Assembly (NCBI GenBank): GCA_903893815.1
Contig: CAITNS010000030.1
Span: forward strand, 1-64,000
Origin: an uncultured Bacteroidota bacterium
Lineage (GTDB): Bacteria > Bacteroidota > Bacteroidia > B-17B0 > Aurantibacillaceae
Reading direction: 5' to 3'
Length of the DNA: 64,000 nt
Position 1 is the stretch's first letter; each line of letters begins with the position of its first letter. The position numbers and the translations under genes are program-made. Shown piece after piece: positions 17,367-27,238 of the stretch. The notes under the pieces were generated by a model. The model had not been told where the DNA came from. It saw only the letters and a list, made by a program, of their open reading frames with translations, and did not search any database.

Positions 17367-18356
17367 TTAAACTAGTTTAGCCTCTACCAGATATTCTGCT
17401 ATCTGAACCGCGTTAGTAGCTGCTCCTTTACGTAAATTATCTGATACAATCCAGATATTTAAAGTTTTTGGCTGAGTTTCGTCACGACGAATACGCCCTA
17501 CAAACACTTCATCTTTATTATGAGCATTCATAGGCATTGGATAAATTTGATTCGCTATATCATCTTGTAAAACAACACCTTTTGTGTTATTCATCATCTC
17601 AAAAATATCTTTTACTTCAAATTCGTTCTCAAATTCAATGTTCACACTCTCGCTATGTCCGCCCATTACAGGAATACGAACCGTAGTGGCTGTTAAACGG
17701 ATCGAATCATCGCCCATAATTTTCTTGGTTTCGTTTACCATTTTCATTTCTTCTTTGGTATAGCCATTATCTGTAAACACATCGATTTGAGGAATGACAT
17801 TTAAATCAATTTTGTATTTATACGCCATTTCTCCTTCTCTTCCAGCACGCTCATTCATTAGTTGATCAACTGCCTTCACACCAGTACCAGTTACCGATTG
17901 GTAGGTAGAAACCACCACGCGTTTGATTTTATATTTTTTGTGTAATGGATTTAACACTACTACCATTTGGATAGTAGAACAATTTGGATTTGCAATAATT
18001 TTATCGGTTGCTTTCAATTCGTGTGCATTAATCTCAGGCACTACTAATTTTTTTGTAGCGTCCATACGCCAAGCACTAGAGTTATCAATAACAGTAATTC
18101 CAGCCTCTGCAAATTTCGGAGCCCACTCTAAAGAAGTGCTTCCTCCCGCTGAAAATAAAGCAATTTCAGGTTTTGCCGCAATAGCATCTGTCATAGAGTG
18201 TACCTTATATTGCTTGCCCTTAAATGTAATTTCCTTTCCTACTGATCTTTCTGAAGCTACTGGAATTAAGTCTGTTAAAGGAAAGTTTCTTTCTGCTAAT
18301 ACTTCTAACATTTTTGTGCCTACTAAGCCAGTTGCTCCTACTACTGCAATTTTCAT
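17367..18356 (-). CDS. asd: Aspartate-semialdehyde dehydrogenase
   Basis: NADPH-dependent reduction of aspartyl phosphate to the semialdehyde, the branch point to lysine/diaminopimelate, threonine and methionine. The protein has 329 residues. The nucleotide loop is GATGLVGTKMLEVL at the N-terminus, and the catalytic C126 lies in IIANPNCSTIQM. The substrate-binding region contains GGHSESVNIEF with the catalytic histidine, and VGRIRRD is near the C-terminus. Length and motifs are complete. It is a single gene, ended by the bidirectional terminator at 17302-17345. Confidence 0.97.
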   Translation of the reverse strand: MKIAVVGATGLVGTKMLEVLAERNFPLTDLIPVASERSVGKEITFKGKQYKVHSMTDAIAAKPEIALFSAGGSTSLEWAPKFAEAGITVIDNSSAWRMDATKKLVVPEINAHELKATDKIIANPNCSTIQMVVVLNPLHKKYKIKRVVVSTYQSVTGTGVKAVDQLMNERAGREGEMAYKYKIDLNVIPQIDVFTDNGYTKEEMKMVNETKKIMGDDSIRLTATTVRIPVMGGHSESVNIEFENEFEVKDIFEMMNNTKGVVLQDDIANQIYPMPMNAHNKDEVFVGRIRRDETQPKTLNIWIVSDNLRKGAATNAVQIAEYLVEAKLV

Positions 18357-18459
18357 TTCTTTGGTATATTATATTAAAGTTAAATATTAGGGCTTAAAGT
18401 TGTTAAATTATTTGCTATCAAAAAAATTTCTTATTTTAGATTTCATTAATTTTTTCAGC

Positions 18460-21400
18460 ATGTTTAGAACACTCTATATACTTTTAGCTTTTTTTATATT
18501 TAATACCGCTTACTCTCAAGTTTTTGATAATTTTAGTGATGGAGACTTTACAGCTAATCCAACATGGACATTAAGTTCGGCATCAGATTTTTCTGTAGGA
18601 ACAGGTCAGTTAAAGTCTGCCAATACAACTACTAATTCGAGCTTTTACATCAGTACGACGAATACATTAACATCAAATTGCACTTGGGAATTTTGGGTAA
18701 ATCTACAATTTGCTTCTTCGGGCTCTAACTATGTTGATGCCTATTTAATGTCAGATAACAGCAATTTATTAGCAACAAACATTAATGGCTATTTTGTAAG
18801 AATTGGAAATACAAGTGATGATATTTCATTATACAAAAGTACAGCTGGAATTCAAACTATCATCATAGATGGCGTAAACACTAGTGTAGCAAGTAGTAGT
18901 AATAATTTGATTAAAATAAAAGTCACGCGAACAAGTGCTAATCTATTTACATTGGAACGTGATATGACTGGAACAGGTAGTAGCTACTTTGCTGAAGGAA
19001 GCGTTACAGATGCAAGTTTTAGTTCTTCGAACGCATTTGGTTTTGCTATTAAACAATCAACAGCTAGTTTTTTTGGTAAGCATTTGTTTGATGACATTAA
19101 TGTAGCTCCGATAGTAGTGGATGTTACAGCCCCAACTATAGTAAGCAATACCGTTATCTCTAATACACAATTAGATGTATTGTTTAACGAACCTTTGGAA
19201 ATAGCTTCTGCGCAAAATACATCAAATTATTTAGCAAATAATAGTATAGGGAATCCTAATTCAACAACAAGAGACGCATCAAATTTTTCTTTAGTTCACT
19301 TGTCGTTTACAACACCTTTTACAAATGCTGCTCTTAATACATTAACCGTTTCTAACGTTCAAGATATTGCCTTAAATACGATTACTTCCGCTACAACAAA
19401 TTTTACCTATTTGGCGCCTGTTACAGTTGGATATAAAGATATTGTAATTAACGAGTTATTTGCAGATCCATCGCCACTGATTAATTTAACCAATGCCGAG
19501 TTTGTTGAATTATACAACAGAAGTTCAAATACATTTAATTTAAATGGATTACGATTAGCCGACAGTTACACCGCAACAGGAGCAACATTAGGGAATTATG
19601 TCATGGCTCCAAATAGCTATGTTATCATTTGTCCGATTGCCGATACGGCACAATTTACATCCTTGGGTTACATGAATAAATTAGGCGTAAGTTCTTTTCC
19701 AACATTAAACAATAGTGGAGATAATATTTATTTGAAAACAAATGCAGGCGTATTTATTGACAGCGTTAATTACAAAGACACTTGGTACAAAGACGCTGTA
19801 AAAAAAGACGGTGGTTATACCTTAGAACAAATTAATCCAAATTTAAATGCTAGTTGTTCTCAAATAAATAATTGGATAGCCTCTACTGATGCAGACGGCG
19901 GAACACCAGGATTTGTAAATTCAGTTTACTCTTTAGCACCCGATGTTATTCCGCCAACAATTAACTCAGTAACTGTTTTGGATTCTTTGCACGTTTCGGT
20001 TTGTTTTGATGATGCGATTTCTACGTCCCAATTATCTCTTGCTTCAAATTATAGCATTACTGGAGTTGGTTCTCCTACATTAGCGACTGCCACATCGGGC
20101 AATATGTGTGTTACATTATCGCTGTCAAGTAAGTTAATTAATGCAACAAATTATACCATTACAGTTACTGGAATTAACGATTGTAGCGGAAATATATTAT
20201 CTCCAAACATAAAAGCTTTTTCATATTATAAAGCAAAGCCTTATGATGTGGTAATTAACGAACTAATGCCTGATCCCGATCCTTCTATTGCATTGCCAAC
20301 AGAAGAATATGTTGAATTAAAAAATAGAACTAATTTCAGTATCAATTTAAAAAACTGGAGCTTTTCCTCTTCAAGTTCAATCAAACAATTACCAGATGTT
20401 ACTATTGCACCTAACGGATATATGGTTTTAGGTGGCACTGGTGCTGACAATTTGTATTTTAATAACTTTGGAATTCACATTGCAGAGGTTGTCAGTTTTC
20501 CATCCTTATTAAACGATGGCACTACACTGACATTGCGCGATACAAATAATATTGTTGTTAGTTCGATAACCTATTCTTCGTCTTGGTATAATGATGCCAA
20601 TAAAAGTGATGGCGGCTGGAGTTTAGAACAAATAGATGCCAACAATCCTTGTGGTGGACAAAACAACTGGCGAGCAAGTACGCATCCTAACGGCGGTACT
20701 CCTGCTTATGCAAATTCGGTTGCTGGAACAAATCCTGATAATTCATCTCCAACATTAGATAGAGTAATAGTGATAACAGCTGACACGATTGCCCTTTTAT
20801 TTACAGAACCTTTAGATAGTATCACTTTATCTAATCCTTTGAATTATTTATTTGATAATGGATTAACCTCTCCTACTTATGTAAAAGCCATTGCACCTCA
20901 ATTTAAAAAAGTAATTTTAAAATTATCCTCGTCCATTCAATTAGGAACTATTTACAATGTAAGTGTTTTAAACGGCATTACCGATTGTGTTGGCAATGCA
21001 TTAATAAATGGCTCTTTACCATTTGCTTTGCCCGAAGCGCCTGTTGCAAACGATGTAGTGATTAATGAAATTTTATTTGACCCCAATACAGGCGGTGTTG
21101 ATTTTGTAGAATTATATAACCGTAGTAGTAAAACTATTAATTTAAAAGATTTACGACTTGGTTCAATGGACACCCTCACTTCTATTTTAAAAGACACTGA
21201 AATACTTACTGATGAAGGTTATTTATTGTTTCCTGAAAGTTATGTAGCAATTAGCGAAAACGGCGCCTCTGTAAAACAACAGTACTTAACTCCTAATCCA
21301 AAAGGATTTTTAGATGTGGTGGATTTACCAAGTATGAATACAGATGACGACGTAGTTACATTAAGCGATGCTAATTTTAATGTGATTGATAATTTTAAAT

Positions 21401-21888
21401 ACACAGCAAAAATGCACTTTCCGTTGTTAGTTACAACTAAAGGCGTGTCGCTAGAAAGAATTGATTATAATAGGCCGACCAACGACAAAACAAACTGGAA
21501 TAGTGCTGCCGAAGCATTTGGTTTTGCTACTCCTGCTTATCGCAATTCCCAATATTTGCAAGCAGATGGTGGTAGTGGTGTTACAATTCCTAATCAATTG
21601 TTTTCTCCTGATAATGACGGCTACAATGATGTGTTAAACATTAGTTACAAATTAGATGAGCCGGGAAAAGCAGCTAACGTTTATATTTATGATAGTAAAG
21701 GAAGATTAATTCGTCATCTAATTCGTAATGAACAATTAGCGCAAGATGGCACCCTAAGCTGGAATGGCATAAATGATGATAACGAAAAAGCACCTATAGG
21801 AATTTACGTTGTATACGTTGAATTATTTAATTTATCAGGCAAAGTCAATAAGTATAAACTAAGTTGTACCCTTGCAGGCAAATTGTAA
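18460..21888 (+). CDS. Secreted lamin-tail-domain protein with FlgD/T9SS-like C-terminus
   Basis: A large exported protein, 1142 residues from ATG 18460, where a signal peptide begins (MFRTLYILLAFFIFNTAYSQ). The frame extends to 18400 without signal character. After an N-terminal jelly-roll-like region come three lamin-tail domains, each opening with VINEL/VINEI and then VELYNRS or VELKNRT (about residues 335, 605 and 880). They alternate with SbsA-type Ig domains. The C-terminus (LFSPDNDGYNDVLNISYKL, then LSWNGINDDN) matches FlgD-like/gliding-associated ends that direct Bacteroidota proteins to the surface. The stop codon abuts the comF start. Confidence 0.88.
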   Translation: MFRTLYILLAFFIFNTAYSQVFDNFSDGDFTANPTWTLSSASDFSVGTGQLKSANTTTNSSFYISTTNTLTSNCTWEFWVNLQFASSGSNYVDAYLMSDNSNLLATNINGYFVRIGNTSDDISLYKSTAGIQTIIIDGVNTSVASSSNNLIKIKVTRTSANLFTLERDMTGTGSSYFAEGSVTDASFSSSNAFGFAIKQSTASFFGKHLFDDINVAPIVVDVTAPTIVSNTVISNTQLDVLFNEPLEIASAQNTSNYLANNSIGNPNSTTRDASNFSLVHLSFTTPFTNAALNTLTVSNVQDIALNTITSATTNFTYLAPVTVGYKDIVINELFADPSPLINLTNAEFVELYNRSSNTFNLNGLRLADSYTATGATLGNYVMAPNSYVIICPIADTAQFTSLGYMNKLGVSSFPTLNNSGDNIYLKTNAGVFIDSVNYKDTWYKDAVKKDGGYTLEQINPNLNASCSQINNWIASTDADGGTPGFVNSVYSLAPDVIPPTINSVTVLDSLHVSVCFDDAISTSQLSLASNYSITGVGSPTLATATSGNMCVTLSLSSKLINATNYTITVTGINDCSGNILSPNIKAFSYYKAKPYDVVINELMPDPDPSIALPTEEYVELKNRTNFSINLKNWSFSSSSSIKQLPDVTIAPNGYMVLGGTGADNLYFNNFGIHIAEVVSFPSLLNDGTTLTLRDTNNIVVSSITYSSSWYNDANKSDGGWSLEQIDANNPCGGQNNWRASTHPNGGTPAYANSVAGTNPDNSSPTLDRVIVITADTIALLFTEPLDSITLSNPLNYLFDNGLTSPTYVKAIAPQFKKVILKLSSSIQLGTIYNVSVLNGITDCVGNALINGSLPFALPEAPVANDVVINEILFDPNTGGVDFVELYNRSSKTINLKDLRLGSMDTLTSILKDTEILTDEGYLLFPESYVAISENGASVKQQYLTPNPKGFLDVVDLPSMNTDDDVVTLSDANFNVIDNFKYTAKMHFPLLVTTKGVSLERIDYNRPTNDKTNWNSAAEAFGFATPAYRNSQYLQADGGSGVTIPNQLFSPDNDGYNDVLNISYKLDEPGKAANVYIYDSKGRLIRHLIRNEQLAQDGTLSWNGINDDNEKAPIGIYVVYVELFNLSGKVNKYKLSCTLAGKL

Positions 21889-22572
21889 ATGCTTGACGAT
21901 TTTTTAGCACTCATTTATCCACGTATTTGCGTTAGTTGCGGCAACTCGTTGTTTAGACATGAAGAACAAGTTTGTAATTTCTGTTATTTAAATTTACCAA
22001 AAACCAATTTTCATAAACAACAACGTAACCCTGTTGATGCTTTGTTTTATGGACGAACACCTTTATTATTAGCCAGTAGTTTTTATTTGTTCACTAAAAA
22101 AGGAAACATTCAAAAAATACTACACGCTATAAAATACAAGCATAACAAGGATTTAGCCGTACTTGTTGGCAAATGGTATGCAGAAGATTTGAAAACAAAT
22201 GATATCATTAGTAAAGCTGATTTTATTATTCCTGTCCCATTACACAGTAAAAAATTTAAAATACGCGGCTATAACCAAAGCGAAGAATTTGCTAGAGGTT
22301 TGGCAGAAGGCTTGAAAATTCCCTTAAATACAAGCGTTTTGATGCGTAAAGAATTTACTGAAACACAGACTAAAAAAAGTAAATACGAACGTTGGGAAAA
22401 TGTAGAAGAGGTATTTGAATTAATAGTTCCAGATACCTTTATAAACAAACACGTTATTTTAGTAGATGATGTGATCACTACGGGCGCAACTATTGAAGCC
22501 TGTTGTCAGCTATTACAACAAATAGAAGATATACAAATAAGTGTGTTGAGTATTGCTTACGCGGATAAATAA
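21889..22572 (+). CDS. ComF family phosphoribosyltransferase-like protein
   Basis: A ComF-type protein, 227 residues. Cysteines C14/C17 (CVSC) and C29/C32 (CNFC) form the N-terminal zinc ribbon. The phosphoribosyltransferase core includes PVPLHSKKFKIRGYNQSE and the PRPP loop VILVDDVITTGAT. In naturally competent bacteria ComF helps DNA uptake, but in Bacteroidota its role is untested. The ATG follows the previous TAA without a spacer, so translation is probably coupled to the lamin-tail gene. Confidence 0.93.
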   Translation: MLDDFLALIYPRICVSCGNSLFRHEEQVCNFCYLNLPKTNFHKQQRNPVDALFYGRTPLLLASSFYLFTKKGNIQKILHAIKYKHNKDLAVLVGKWYAEDLKTNDIISKADFIIPVPLHSKKFKIRGYNQSEEFARGLAEGLKIPLNTSVLMRKEFTETQTKKSKYERWENVEEVFELIVPDTFINKHVILVDDVITTGATIEACCQLLQQIEDIQISVLSIAYADK

Positions 22573-22578
22573 TTTTAA

Positions 22579-22678
22579 ACACATAGTCACATAGAGAACA
22601 TAGATAAAAGTGTTTTGTAATAAAACAACACCCTCTTTTTTCTTTGCGAAAAAACTCTGCAAGCTTTGCGGTTAAACC
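22579..22678. repeat. Intergenic 'ACATAG / CTTTGCG' phrase repeats
   Basis: The comF-nfu gap contains ACATAG-type units (ACACATAGTCACATAGAG, then AACATAG) and, further on, CTTTGCG twice within CTTTGCGAAAAAACTCTGC and AAGCTTTGCGGTTAAA. Such wording recurs between genes in many bacterial genomes. It codes for nothing visible and runs up to the nfu stop codon. Confidence 0.4.
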
Positions 22679-23308
22679 TTACATCGCCTCACTCACAACT
22701 TCCTTAACTGCATCAGGCAATAAACGCTTTAATAACGCTTCAATCCCTGCTTTCAACGTCATCGTACTACTTGGACAACCACTGCAAGCTCCACGCATTT
22801 GCACTGTAACAACGCCTTCTTTTAATTCTTTGAAAGTAATCATGCCTCCATCCGATTCTACAGCCGGACGAATGTATTGGTCTAATATTTCAATAATTTT
22901 TGCTTCAACTTCGTCTTTAGCAGCAACGTGTTGCGTGCTAATAATTTTCTTTTCGGTAAATGTATTGTCAACGGCTACTTCTTGCTGCGGTAAAGCTGTA
23001 ACAATTAAATTGCCTTTATTTAAATAGTCATTTAAAAAAATGCGTAATTCCAAACTAATATCGTCCCACTCTACTGCATCCGTTTTTGTAACAGTAATAT
23101 AGTTAGAAGCAATAAAAATGGTCTTCACAAATGGGAACTGAAATAATTGTTTAGCAATTGGTGCGGTCTGTGTTTCGCTAATGTTTTTGTATTCAGCAGT
23201 TGCGCCTTTTTCTTTTATTAAAACTTTATTAGCAACAAATTTCATTGAAACAGGATTTGGTGTTGCTTCAATATATATAGTATAAGGTATTTCGATGTCG
23301 TTTTCCAT
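22679..23308 (-). CDS. NifU-family Fe-S scaffold/carrier (Nfu)
   Basis: Iron-sulfur cluster carrier, 209 residues. The N-terminal Nfu_N domain (YIEATPNPVSMKFVANKVL, then FPFVKTIFIASNYITVTK) is followed by the NifU C-terminal domain. That domain has the cluster-binding CxxC at C175/C178 in GACSGCPSSTMTLKAGIEA. The domain order matches bacterial and mitochondrial Nfu1-type proteins. A clean TATCTTTG promoter element lies 48 bases upstream. No suf/isc genes are adjacent. Confidence 0.94.
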   Translation of the reverse strand: MENDIEIPYTIYIEATPNPVSMKFVANKVLIKEKGATAEYKNISETQTAPIAKQLFQFPFVKTIFIASNYITVTKTDAVEWDDISLELRIFLNDYLNKGNLIVTALPQQEVAVDNTFTEKKIISTQHVAAKDEVEAKIIEILDQYIRPAVESDGGMITFKELKEGVVTVQMRGACSGCPSSTMTLKAGIEALLKRLLPDAVKEVVSEAM

Positions 23309-23355
23309 GAGAATTTAATTATGATCACAAATGTCGGTAACAATTATGGTAAGTA

Positions 23356-23363
23356 CAAAGATA
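23356..23363 (-). promoter_or_regulatory. -7 element for nfu
   Basis: TATCTTTG on the minus strand is the commonest form of the TAnnTTTG element. It ends 47 bases before the nfu ATG. The -33 position reads CTAA rather than TTTG. Confidence 0.6.
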
Positions 23364-23418
23364 GCTTTCATTTTAGTATAAATTAGCTCTGTTTGAGCTC
23401 AGGGTTTAAGAGTTTTAT

Positions 23419-23656
23419 GGCGTGCCCAGCCTGAAAAAGGCTGGTCGGGCTGCCGCTGCAATCTTTTACTTCACTCCGTTGCGTAAAAGGATTTTCGCTT
23501 GCATCCCTCACGCAAACTTGCGCTGAACCGATGTTTAAGTTTCAATTTAGTGTAAGCTCCGCGTGAGGGATTGTAGTGGAAAGCCCACAGCCATGAGGGA
23601 CGAATGGCGAGGACTTGGAACGAAAAGCCCGACCCGACGGCAGGAGGGACACGCCC
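23419..23656. repeat. 238-base nested palindromic element (structured intergenic repeat)
   Basis: Most of the 424-base nfu-asnS gap is a GC-richer block of nested complementary arms. GGCGTGCCC (23419) faces GGGACACGCCC (23646-23656). GGTCGGGCT (23443-23451) faces AGCCCGACC (23626-23634). CCGCTGCAATC (23453-23463) faces GATTGTAGTGG (23569-23579) using G-U pairs. ATCCCTCACGC (23503-23513) faces GCGTGAGGGAT (23561-23571). Local hairpins sit at 23428-23442 and 23464-23488. No ORF. It resembles REP/MITE-like or structured RNA elements that I associate with Flavobacteria-type genomes. Confidence 0.75.
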
Positions 23657-23732
23657 GAATCATTCAAATATTAAAAATTCCCTTTTTAAAGCCCATTGAT
23701 TTTATTATCTTCACATCCTCAAAATTTAGATT

Positions 23733-25184
23733 ATGACAACTCGCACAAAAATTAAAGAAGTTTTAAAAGGCACACAAATCGACCAAACGGTAAACGTAAA
23801 AGGTTGGGTTCGTACATTTCGTAATAATTCATTTATTGCCATCAATGATGGTTCGTGCATCAATAATATTCAGGCGGTTGTTAATTTTGAAACCTTTAAT
23901 GCAGACACGTTAAAACGTTTAACTCCTGGTGCTTGTATTGGTGTTACTGGTAAGTTAATCGCTTCGCAAGGTAAAGGACAAACGGTTGAAATTGTTGTTT
24001 CGGAAATTGAAGTTTACGGCGATGCTGAATCTGATATTTCAAAACCAAACCCGTATCCATTACAACCCAAAGCTCACTCATTAGAATTTTTAAGAGAGAT
24101 TGCTCACTTACGTTTTCGTACAGGTACGTTTGGTGCTATTTTCAGAGTACGTCATACATTAGCATACGCTATTCATAAATTTTTTAATGATAAAGGATTT
24201 GTTTACATGCATACGCCAATTATTACTAGCAGCGATGCAGAAGGTGCTGGTGAAATGTTTCGTGTATCCACTTTAGATCCTAAAAATCCACCACTAACAG
24301 AAACTGGTGAAATTGATTACAAACAAGATTTCTTTGGTAAATCAACTAACTTAACAGTTTCTGGGCAACTAGAAGGCGAATTAGCGGCGATGGCGTTTAG
24401 CGATGTGTATACATTTGGGCCAACGTTTCGTGCGGAGAATTCAAACACCACTCGTCACTTAGCAGAGTTTTGGATGATTGAACCAGAAATGGCTTTTTAT
24501 AATTTACAAGACAACATGGCTTTAGCAGAAGAAATGTTGAAGTATGTGATTACTTATGCTTTAGAACATAACAAAGAAGATATCGAGTTTTTATCTCAGC
24601 GTTTGTTAGATGAAGAAAAAAATAAACCTCAAACTGAGCGTAGCGAATTAAATTTATTAGAGAAATTAAATTTCTGTTTAGGAAATGAATTCGCTAAAAT
24701 CACATATACAGAAGCGATTGATATTTTACGTGAAAGTAACCACAACAAGAAAAAGAAATTCCAATATGTTATTGATGGATGGGGAGCTGACTTACAAAGC
24801 GAACACGAGCGTTACTTAGTAGAGAAACATTTTAAAAAACCAGTGATCTTAACGGATTATCCAAAAGATATCAAATCATTTTACATGCGTATGAATGACG
24901 ATGGCAAAACGGTTGCTGCCATGGATATTTTATTCCCCGGTATTGGCGAAATTATTGGTGGTTCTCAACGTGAAGAACGTTTAGAAAAATTAGAATCTCG
25001 AATGAACGATATGCACATCCCAACAGAAGAAATGAGTTGGTATTTAGATACGCGTCGTTTTGGTGCTTGTCCACATGCAGGATTTGGCTTAGGTTTTGAA
25101 CGCTTGGTGTTATTTGTAACAGGTATGACAAATATTCGCGACGTGATTGCTTTCCCAAGAACTCCGAATAACTGTGAGTTTTAA
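23733..25184 (+). CDS. asnS: Asparaginyl-tRNA synthetase
   Basis: Class IIb aminoacyl-tRNA synthetase, 483 residues. The OB-fold anticodon-binding domain ([20 protein letters not shown]) occupies about residues 20-110. The catalytic core has motif 1 ([15 protein letters not shown]), motif 2 ([21 protein letters not shown]) in part and motif 3 ([12 protein letters not shown]). The AsnRS-type [16 protein letters not shown] loop distinguishes it from AspRS. Its TAA stop overlaps the convergent NUDIX stop within a shared TTAA. Confidence 0.97.
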   Translation: MTTRTKIKEVLKGTQIDQTVNVKGWVRTFRNNSFIAINDGSCINNIQAVVNFETFNADTLKRLTPGACIGVTGKLIASQGKGQTVEIVVSEIEVYGDAESDISKPNPYPLQPKAHSLEFLREIAHLRFRTGTFGAIFRVRHTLAYAIHKFFNDKGFVYMHTPIITSSDAEGAGEMFRVSTLDPKNPPLTETGEIDYKQDFFGKSTNLTVSGQLEGELAAMAFSDVYTFGPTFRAENSNTTRHLAEFWMIEPEMAFYNLQDNMALAEEMLKYVITYALEHNKEDIEFLSQRLLDEEKNKPQTERSELNLLEKLNFCLGNEFAKITYTEAIDILRESNHNKKKKFQYVIDGWGADLQSEHERYLVEKHFKKPVILTDYPKDIKSFYMRMNDDGKTVAAMDILFPGIGEIIGGSQREERLEKLESRMNDMHIPTEEMSWYLDTRRFGACPHAGFGLGFERLVLFVTGMTNIRDVIAFPRTPNNCEF

Positions 25185-25807
25185 GGACTAATAATTTTTT
25201 TTAACTCATTCAGCATCATCGCTGTTGCGCCCCAAAGCACCTTACCTTGTACATCAAAGTAAGGTGTTTTTAATTTAAGTCCAGGTGTTGGTTCTATCGA
25301 GGTTTCTTTAATGATGTCTGGGTTTAATAAATGATCGATTTCCCATTCAATGAGTTCATTCACTTCATAAGCACTTGCCGAAAAATTTGGCTTTTGCTCA
25401 ACATAAGAAACAAAAGGTTGCACCATAAATTTACTGACTGGAATATATACAGGAGTTAATCGACCAATAACAGTAGGTGTTGCATCAGCGCCTGTTTCTT
25501 CAAAAAATTCACGCAAAGCCGTTGCTTCTAAATCAATGTCTGCTAGTTCTGCTTTACCACCTGGCAATGCTATTTGTCCGCTATGATGTCCATCATAAGT
25601 CATGCGTTCAATTAATAAAACAGAAGTTTGTTGTTGTTCGTTTGGATATAATAAAATCAATACGGCACTTGGTCGGTAATTTTTATAATCTCCTAATAAG
25701 TCTGCTAATTTCTCACGCTTAACATGAGCCATTTCAAACTGAACTTCTTCACCAGGTAATGGTTTTTGTAAATTAGTTTTTAAATTATCAATGAATAATT
25801 GAAACAT
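25181..25807 (-). CDS. NUDIX hydrolase, CoA-pyrophosphatase (NudL)-like
   Basis: Pyrophosphohydrolase of the Nudix superfamily, 208 residues. The Nudix box reads [20 protein letters not shown] followed by EETGA. Its spacing and the preceding IALPGGK resemble the CoA diphosphatase subgroup, and the [12 protein letters not shown] strand fits too. The usual Glu at the G(x5)E position is not conserved, as in NudL-type enzymes. The substrate is therefore likely CoA or a derivative, but this is inference. Transcribed from TATCTTTG at 25832-25839, divergent from the SRPBCC gene. Confidence 0.88.
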   Translation of the reverse strand: MFQLFIDNLKTNLQKPLPGEEVQFEMAHVKREKLADLLGDYKNYRPSAVLILLYPNEQQQTSVLLIERMTYDGHHSGQIALPGGKAELADIDLEATALREFFEETGADATPTVIGRLTPVYIPVSKFMVQPFVSYVEQKPNFSASAYEVNELIEWEIDHLLNPDIIKETSIEPTPGLKLKTPYFDVQGKVLWGATAMMLNELKKIISP

Positions 25808-25831
25808 TGCGCTGCTTTATTTGTCTTATAA

Positions 25832-25839
25832 CAAAGATA
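25832..25839 (-). promoter_or_regulatory. -7 element for the NUDIX gene
   Basis: TATCTTTG on the minus strand, ending 24 bases before the ATG at 25807. It sits in a 39-base divergent spacer, so its -33 region would lie inside the start of the neighbouring SRPBCC gene. Confidence 0.55.
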
Positions 25840-25846
25840 TAACATT

Positions 25847-26317
25847 ATGAACTTCTATAGCATTAAGAGCACTCAACATTTACCTATTAGTTTAGAAGAA
25901 GCTTGGGATTTTTTTTCTTCCCCAAATAACTTACAAAAAATAACACCTCCCGAAATGGACTTTGTCATTACATCCGACAAAAAAGATGGCGAGAAAATGT
26001 ATGCTGGGCAAATCATCACCTACATTCTTAAACCCATGCTAGGCATTCCTGTAAAATGGATGACGGAAATTACACATGTAAAAGATGGAGAGTACTTTAT
26101 TGATGAACAACGTTTTGGTCCCTATAAATTATGGCATCATCGCCATTCATTTAAAAAAACATCTACGGGAGTTGAGATGCACGATGAAGTCAACTATGTG
26201 CTTCCCTTTGGAATTTTAGGAACTATCGCCCATAAATTATTTATAAGAAAACGGGTAGAAGAAATATTTACTTATAGAACAAAGGTTGTAGAAAAACTGT
26301 TTACAGGAAAAAATTAA
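25847..26317 (+). CDS. SRPBCC (START-like) family protein
   Basis: A 156-residue helix-grip fold protein. The N-terminal HLPISLEEAWDFFSSPNNLQKITPPEM is the SRPBCC opening, and VKWMTEITHVKDGEYFIDEQ and HDEVNYVLPFGILG form the later strands and helix. Similar Bacteroidota proteins are annotated as ligand-binding or cyclase-like, with no assigned ligand. No signal peptide. A 151-base spacer without an obvious terminator separates it from the nitroreductase gene. Confidence 0.85.
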   Translation: MNFYSIKSTQHLPISLEEAWDFFSSPNNLQKITPPEMDFVITSDKKDGEKMYAGQIITYILKPMLGIPVKWMTEITHVKDGEYFIDEQRFGPYKLWHHRHSFKKTSTGVEMHDEVNYVLPFGILGTIAHKLFIRKRVEEIFTYRTKVVEKLFTGKN

Positions 26318-26468
26318 GCGCGTAAAACAGGATAAGATAACTCACCGGAAACACAAGTTAAATATCGTTCCTGACGCTTTTTATATTTTATTGTGTTTAT
26401 AATTTAAAATAGACCAAGTAAAGTAATTACTATTGCTCCCATAAAATAAGAATGTAAATTAACATAAC

Positions 26469-27101
26469 ATGGGTATCTTAGAAAACTTAAACTGGCGCTA
26501 TGCCACCAAAAAAATGAATGGAACAATAGTTCCTCAAGATAAAGTAGACACAATTTTGGAAGCGGCACGTTTAGCGCCTTCTTCTTCGGGTCTGCAACCT
26601 TATGAAATTATTGTAATTTCTAATAAAGAATTATTAGAAAAAATAAAACCAGTAGCTAATGGCCAAACTCAAATTACTGATTGTTCTCACCTTTTAGTAT
26701 TTGCAGCTTGGGATACATATACGGAAGACCGCATTAATGAAGTATTTAAACGCCATAGCACTGAACGCAATATGCCCGAAAGTGTTTCTGACGCTTATAG
26801 ATTGATGCTAATTGGCGCTTATCCTAAACGTCCGGCAGAAGAAAATTACATACATGCAGCTAAGCAAGCTTACATTTCATTAGGTATAGCTATGGCTGCC
26901 GCCGCCGAAATAAAAGTAGACGTAACACCAATGGAAGGTTTTGATTACAAAGCGTTGGATGAATTGTTAGGCCTAAAAGAAAAAGGTTTAAGAACTGCCG
27001 TGATTTTACCATTGGGATACAGAGATGAAGCAAATGATTGGTTATTAAATTTGAAAAAAGTGCGCACTCCGAAAGAAAAATTTATTACTGAAATAAAATA
27101 A
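26469..27101 (+). CDS. NAD(P)H-dependent nitroreductase-family flavoprotein
   Basis: FMN oxidoreductase of the NfsB/nitroreductase superfamily, 210 residues. The opening WRYATKKMNGTIVPQDKV and EAARLAPSSSGLQPYEIIVI form the FMN-binding signature, and AYISLGIAMAAAAEIKVDVTPMEGFD is the dimer-interface helix. The C-terminal GYRDEANDWLLNLKKVR(T)P(K)E is typical. The natural substrate is not readable (quinones, nitro compounds or flavin are possibilities). Ends at a clear terminator. Confidence 0.92.
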   Translation: MGILENLNWRYATKKMNGTIVPQDKVDTILEAARLAPSSSGLQPYEIIVISNKELLEKIKPVANGQTQITDCSHLLVFAAWDTYTEDRINEVFKRHSTERNMPESVSDAYRLMLIGAYPKRPAEENYIHAAKQAYISLGIAMAAAAEIKVDVTPMEGFDYKALDELLGLKEKGLRTAVILPLGYRDEANDWLLNLKKVRTPKEKFITEIK

Positions 27102-27122
27102 TCATCATAATTTATACAAAAT

Positions 27123-27162
27123 AACCGCAGTTGCTTTAAATATAAGTAACGGCGGTTTTTTT
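27123..27162 (+). terminator. Intrinsic terminator after the nitroreductase gene
   Basis: AACCGC (27123-27128) pairs with GCGGTT (27152-27157), with an inner GTT/AAC contact, followed by a run of seven T (27156-27162). Confidence 0.85.
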
Positions 27163-27238
27163 ATTTTAGGTAATTATTAAACTAAAAAGCCCAAATACTG
27201 TTCCTATAAATAGCAATAAATTCGTAAATTAGCGCCCC

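Noticed and set aside
22644-23027. 127-codon plus-strand ORF
   Set aside because: Antisense shadow of the nfu gene, which has clear domains on the other strand.
27180-27238. FMN riboswitch upstream of ribBA
   Set aside because: The 137-base spacer is AT-rich with only the upstream terminator; no conserved FMN-aptamer segments are visible.
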